Shown in pieces: positions 13,331 through 15,182 of a stretch of 15,182 nucleotides of DNA. The notes beneath the pieces were generated by a model, which ran no database searches, was not told the DNA's origin, and worked only from the letters and a program-made list of their open reading frames with translations. How positions within the stretch are numbered: the first letter of the stretch is position 1; each line of letters opens with the position of its first letter. The translations under genes and the position numbers were made by a program. Origin of the DNA: Ignavibacteria bacterium (GTDB lineage: Bacteria; Bacteroidota; Ignavibacteria; Tepidaquicellales; OLB5); contig JAOADS010000032.1 in assembly GCA_026417195.1 (NCBI GenBank), forward strand, positions 1-15,182. Reading direction: 5' to 3'.

Positions 13331-13360
13331 CAAATATAACATTATACACATTATAGTCAA
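13331..13360 (-). promoter_or_regulatory. Promoter of the ATP-grasp/GNAT/kamA operon
   Basis: On the minus strand TTG (13360-13358), 19 nt, then TATATTTG (13338-13331): an exact match in sequence and spacing to the Bacteroidota TTG-N19-TAnnTTTG promoter. Transcription should begin near 13325. A sigma70-like TTGCAA-N18-TATAAT overlaps it. Confidence 0.65.
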
Positions 13361-13370
13361 GATGTTGCAA

Positions 13371-13395
13371 GAAAAAATTTTAAAAAAATTTTTTC
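13371..13395. repeat. A-tract/T-tract palindrome, possible UP element
   Basis: GAAAAAATTTT-AAA-AAAATTTTTTC has perfect 11-bp arms made of alternating A and T runs. It lies 10-35 bp upstream of the -33 element of the kamA-operon promoter, the position of an UP element or bent DNA, and between that promoter and prfA. Confidence 0.4.
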
Positions 13396-13432
13396 ACTTA
13401 TAATTTTCAGATGGATTTAATTCCGGAAATGT

Positions 13433-13451
13433 ATTCAATAATTAATTGAAT
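13433..13451. repeat. Small inverted repeat upstream of prfA
   Basis: ATTCAAT-AATTA-ATTGAAT, with 7-bp perfect arms, lies 30 nt before the chosen prfA start. TTCCGGAA, itself a palindrome, lies nearby at 13421-13428. Either could bind a regulator; there is no direct evidence. Confidence 0.3.
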
Positions 13452-13480
13452 GTACATTACTAATGAATTATCATTGTATG

Positions 13481-14554
13481 ATGTTGACAGATAAACTTGA
13501 AAAAGTTAAACAGCGTTTCAGTGAAATATCAGAGCAACTAAACAAAGCTGAAACTGTTTCTGATCAGAAACTTTTCCGCAAGCTCTCCAAGGAGTATGCA
13601 GAACTATCCGAAATAGTAAATACATATGATGAATATCAGACCATCAGGAAACAGATTGATGATAACAAAAAACTGCTTGAAGAAACAAATGAAAATGAGC
13701 TTAAAGAGCTTGCACAGGCTGAGATTTCTGAACTGGAGCAGAAGCTGGAACATACAGAGTCAAGAATTAAGGAGCTACTAATACCCAAAGATCCGAATGA
13801 TTCCAAGAATGCAATTCTTGAAATAAGAGCCGGCACCGGCGGAGAGGAGGCAGCTTTGTTTGCAGCAGACCTTTTCAGAATGTATTCCCGCTATGCTGAA
13901 AAAATGGATTGGAGAGTTGAAGTTGAGTCTCTTAATGAATCATCCGGTCTGGGAGGTATTAAGGAAGTCATAGCTTCAATTTCAGGCAGAGACGTTTACG
14001 GAACACTTAAATATGAAAGCGGAGTTCACAGGGTTCAAAGGGTACCTGAAACTGAAACCCAGGGAAGGATACATACCTCAGCTGCATCTGTTGCAGTTTT
14101 ACCTGAAGCAGATGAAGTTGATATTGAAATAAATCCAAACGACCTTAAAATAGATGTATTCAGATCCGGAGGTGCAGGCGGACAGAACGTTAATAAGGTT
14201 GAAACTGCAATCAGGATAACCCATATACCAAGCGGAGTAGTTGTTCAGTGTCAGGATGAACGTTCACAACTTAAGAACAAATTAAAGGCAATGAAAATTC
14301 TTCGTTCAAGATTATATGAAGCTGAACTGGAAAAGCATAACAGGGAAGTGTCAGCTAAACGTAAACTCATGGTTGGCTCGGGAGACAGAAGCGATAAAAT
14401 ACGTACATATAATTTCCCTCAAAACCGTGTAACAGATCACAGAATCGGTTTAACTCTTTATAACCTCTCGGAAATAATAGACGGTGAGCTTGATGAATTA
14501 ATTGAAAAACTTAAATTAGCTGACCGAGCAGAAAGACTTGCTCAGGAAAGCTAA
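13481..14554 (+). CDS. prfA: Peptide chain release factor 1
   Basis: A 357-residue RF1, which reads UAA and UAG and releases the finished polypeptide. After an N-terminal coiled-coil domain (about 1-100), the codon-recognition motif is P-E-T (189-191, in RVPETETQGRIHTSA), the RF1-type PxT rather than the RF2 SPF. The catalytic GGQ loop is GGAGGQNVNKVETA (230-243), with Gln235 the residue normally methylated by PrmC, the same number as in E. coli RF1. ATG 13481 is preferred for this reason and because the frame from 13463 (MNYHCM...) adds a non-typical N-terminus; ATG 13478 is equally possible. prmC does not follow directly. Divergent from the kamA operon. Confidence 0.96.
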   Translation: MLTDKLEKVKQRFSEISEQLNKAETVSDQKLFRKLSKEYAELSEIVNTYDEYQTIRKQIDDNKKLLEETNENELKELAQAEISELEQKLEHTESRIKELLIPKDPNDSKNAILEIRAGTGGEEAALFAADLFRMYSRYAEKMDWRVEVESLNESSGLGGIKEVIASISGRDVYGTLKYESGVHRVQRVPETETQGRIHTSAASVAVLPEADEVDIEINPNDLKIDVFRSGGAGGQNVNKVETAIRITHIPSGVVVQCQDERSQLKNKLKAMKILRSRLYEAELEKHNREVSAKRKLMVGSGDRSDKIRTYNFPQNRVTDHRIGLTLYNLSEIIDGELDELIEKLKLADRAERLAQES

Positions 14555-14713
14555 ATAAGAGGTTTAACCCTCCATATCATTCCCATATACCAAAGCTGAT
14601 ATTCAGAAATAAATTCTAACCTTAACTTAACCAAATTTTAGGAAATCTTTTCTATTATTGTTTCAGGATTTAATAACAAATCAATAAAATTATCTCGGAG
14701 GTTAAATTCTGTT

Positions 14714-15182
14714 ATGAGGAAATTTCTTCTTTTATTTTTCGTCTGTTTTTTAACGTCAGATTTGTTTTCACAGAATCTGACACAATCAAATTTTATCAGC
14801 GTAATGTGCCCTCAGTATATGTCGTCTGGCACTAACACCAGATTACCTGTTGTTTTCAGAGCCAGTATTATAGGCCTTGCTCCCAATACAACTTACAGAT
14901 ATTTCAATCAGGGTGCTCTCTATACAGATCTCGGAACTACAAATCCGGGGGCTGGTAATCCTATGCTGATAAGTTCATCCGGTAACTATACTTACACAAC
15001 AAGTCCCAGTCTCAGCACGTCTGGTAATTATGAAACTTTCACAACAGATGCTACGGGAAGATACACAGGTTGGTTCGCATTGGTTAATACAGGCAATGCC
15101 AGATTTACACCGGGTAATTACATAATACCTTCAATAGTTATAGACAGCGCAGGTAACGGAGTTGTTAAGTACCGCTATGCAC
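14714..15182 (+). CDS. Secreted protein, N-terminal part only (cut by window edge)
   Basis: The frame opens at ATG 14714, 12 nt after a good Shine-Dalgarno sequence (GGAGG, 14697-14701), and stays open to the right edge (156 codons). The signal peptide is MRKFLLLFFVCFLTSDLFSQ. The mature part is Ser/Thr/Asn/Gly-rich and beta-like: VMCPQYMSSGTNTRLPVVF, then GLAPNTTYRYFNQGA, typical of large Bacteroidota extracellular proteins that start with a 'PQY..SG...RLP.VFRA...GL.P.TTYRY' domain. Those I remember often end in a type IX secretion sorting domain, but the C-terminus is outside the window. The 159 bp between prfA and this gene hold no other gene that I can see. Confidence 0.8.
   Translation, partial: MRKFLLLFFVCFLTSDLFSQNLTQSNFISVMCPQYMSSGTNTRLPVVFRASIIGLAPNTTYRYFNQGALYTDLGTTNPGAGNPMLISSSGNYTYTTSPSLSTSGNYETFTTDATGRYTGWFALVNTGNARFTPGNYIIPSIVIDSAGNGVVKYRYA

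Noticed and set aside
13446..13476. TTG-N20-TATCATTG as a promoter giving a leaderless prfA mRNA
   Set aside because: The -7 element has a mismatch in its conserved TTTG, and the spacing and start codon are both uncertain, so I did not annotate it.
14555..14600. GAGG-TTTAAC-CCTC as a terminator for prfA
   Set aside because: The stem is only 4 bp and no T run follows it on the + strand, so it is not convincing.

Overview
The window looks like an AT-rich chromosomal segment from the Bacteroidota/Chlorobi side of the tree, most plausibly an Ignavibacteria-type bacterium. The basis is the low GC content, secretory signal peptides ending in an aromatic/small residue plus Gln (CQ, SQ, AQ), at least three genes preceded by a TAnnTTTG (-7) element of the Bacteroidota type, and gene families common there (DUF985 cupin, M14 carboxypeptidase, a Cys-anchored DUF3829-like lipoprotein). 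Shine-Dalgarno sequences are used only by some genes. No database could be consulted, so the phylum is an inference.

Layout. 1-394 (-): a small ribbon-helix-helix-like protein translationally coupled (ATGA overlap) to a secreted protein cut by the window edge, with a palindromic operator candidate in front. 666-2114 (+): an alpha-helical repeat protein of unknown function. 2122-4948 (-): a tight operon of a secreted unknown protein, tRNA pseudouridine synthase TruA and endonuclease III (Nth). 5044-5475 (-): a DoxX-type membrane protein. 5551-6039 (+): a DUF985 cupin. 6041-7756 (-): a secreted M14 metallocarboxypeptidase. 7835-8104 (+): a small membrane protein. 8209-9270 (-): a lipoprotein; it and the preceding gene share a bidirectional terminator. 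9437-13262 (-): a four-gene operon. 13481-14554 (+): release factor RF1. 14714-15182 (+): the start of another secreted protein, cut by the right edge.

The part most worth attention is the 9437-13262 operon: two tandem, diverged D-Ala-D-Ala-ligase-like ATP-grasp enzymes, a GNAT acetyltransferase and a lysine 2,3-aminomutase (KamA), driven by a near-consensus TTG-N19-TAnnTTTG promoter and closed by an intrinsic terminator. KamA keeps the residues expected for lysine. Both ATP-grasp enzymes keep the ATP/Mg core but carry Trp where true D-Ala-D-Ala ligases have the substrate-determining Tyr, and both seem to lack the GGxSxE motif. I infer a non-peptidoglycan pathway that makes beta-lysine and then ligates and/or acetylates it into a small peptide-like product. 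The first gene of this operon also has a Shine-Dalgarno sequence 24 nt from the ATG with a 17-nt hairpin exactly filling the excess spacing.

No tRNA, rRNA, CRISPR array, insertion sequence or phage gene was recognised, and there is no stretch longer than 300 bases without a gene.
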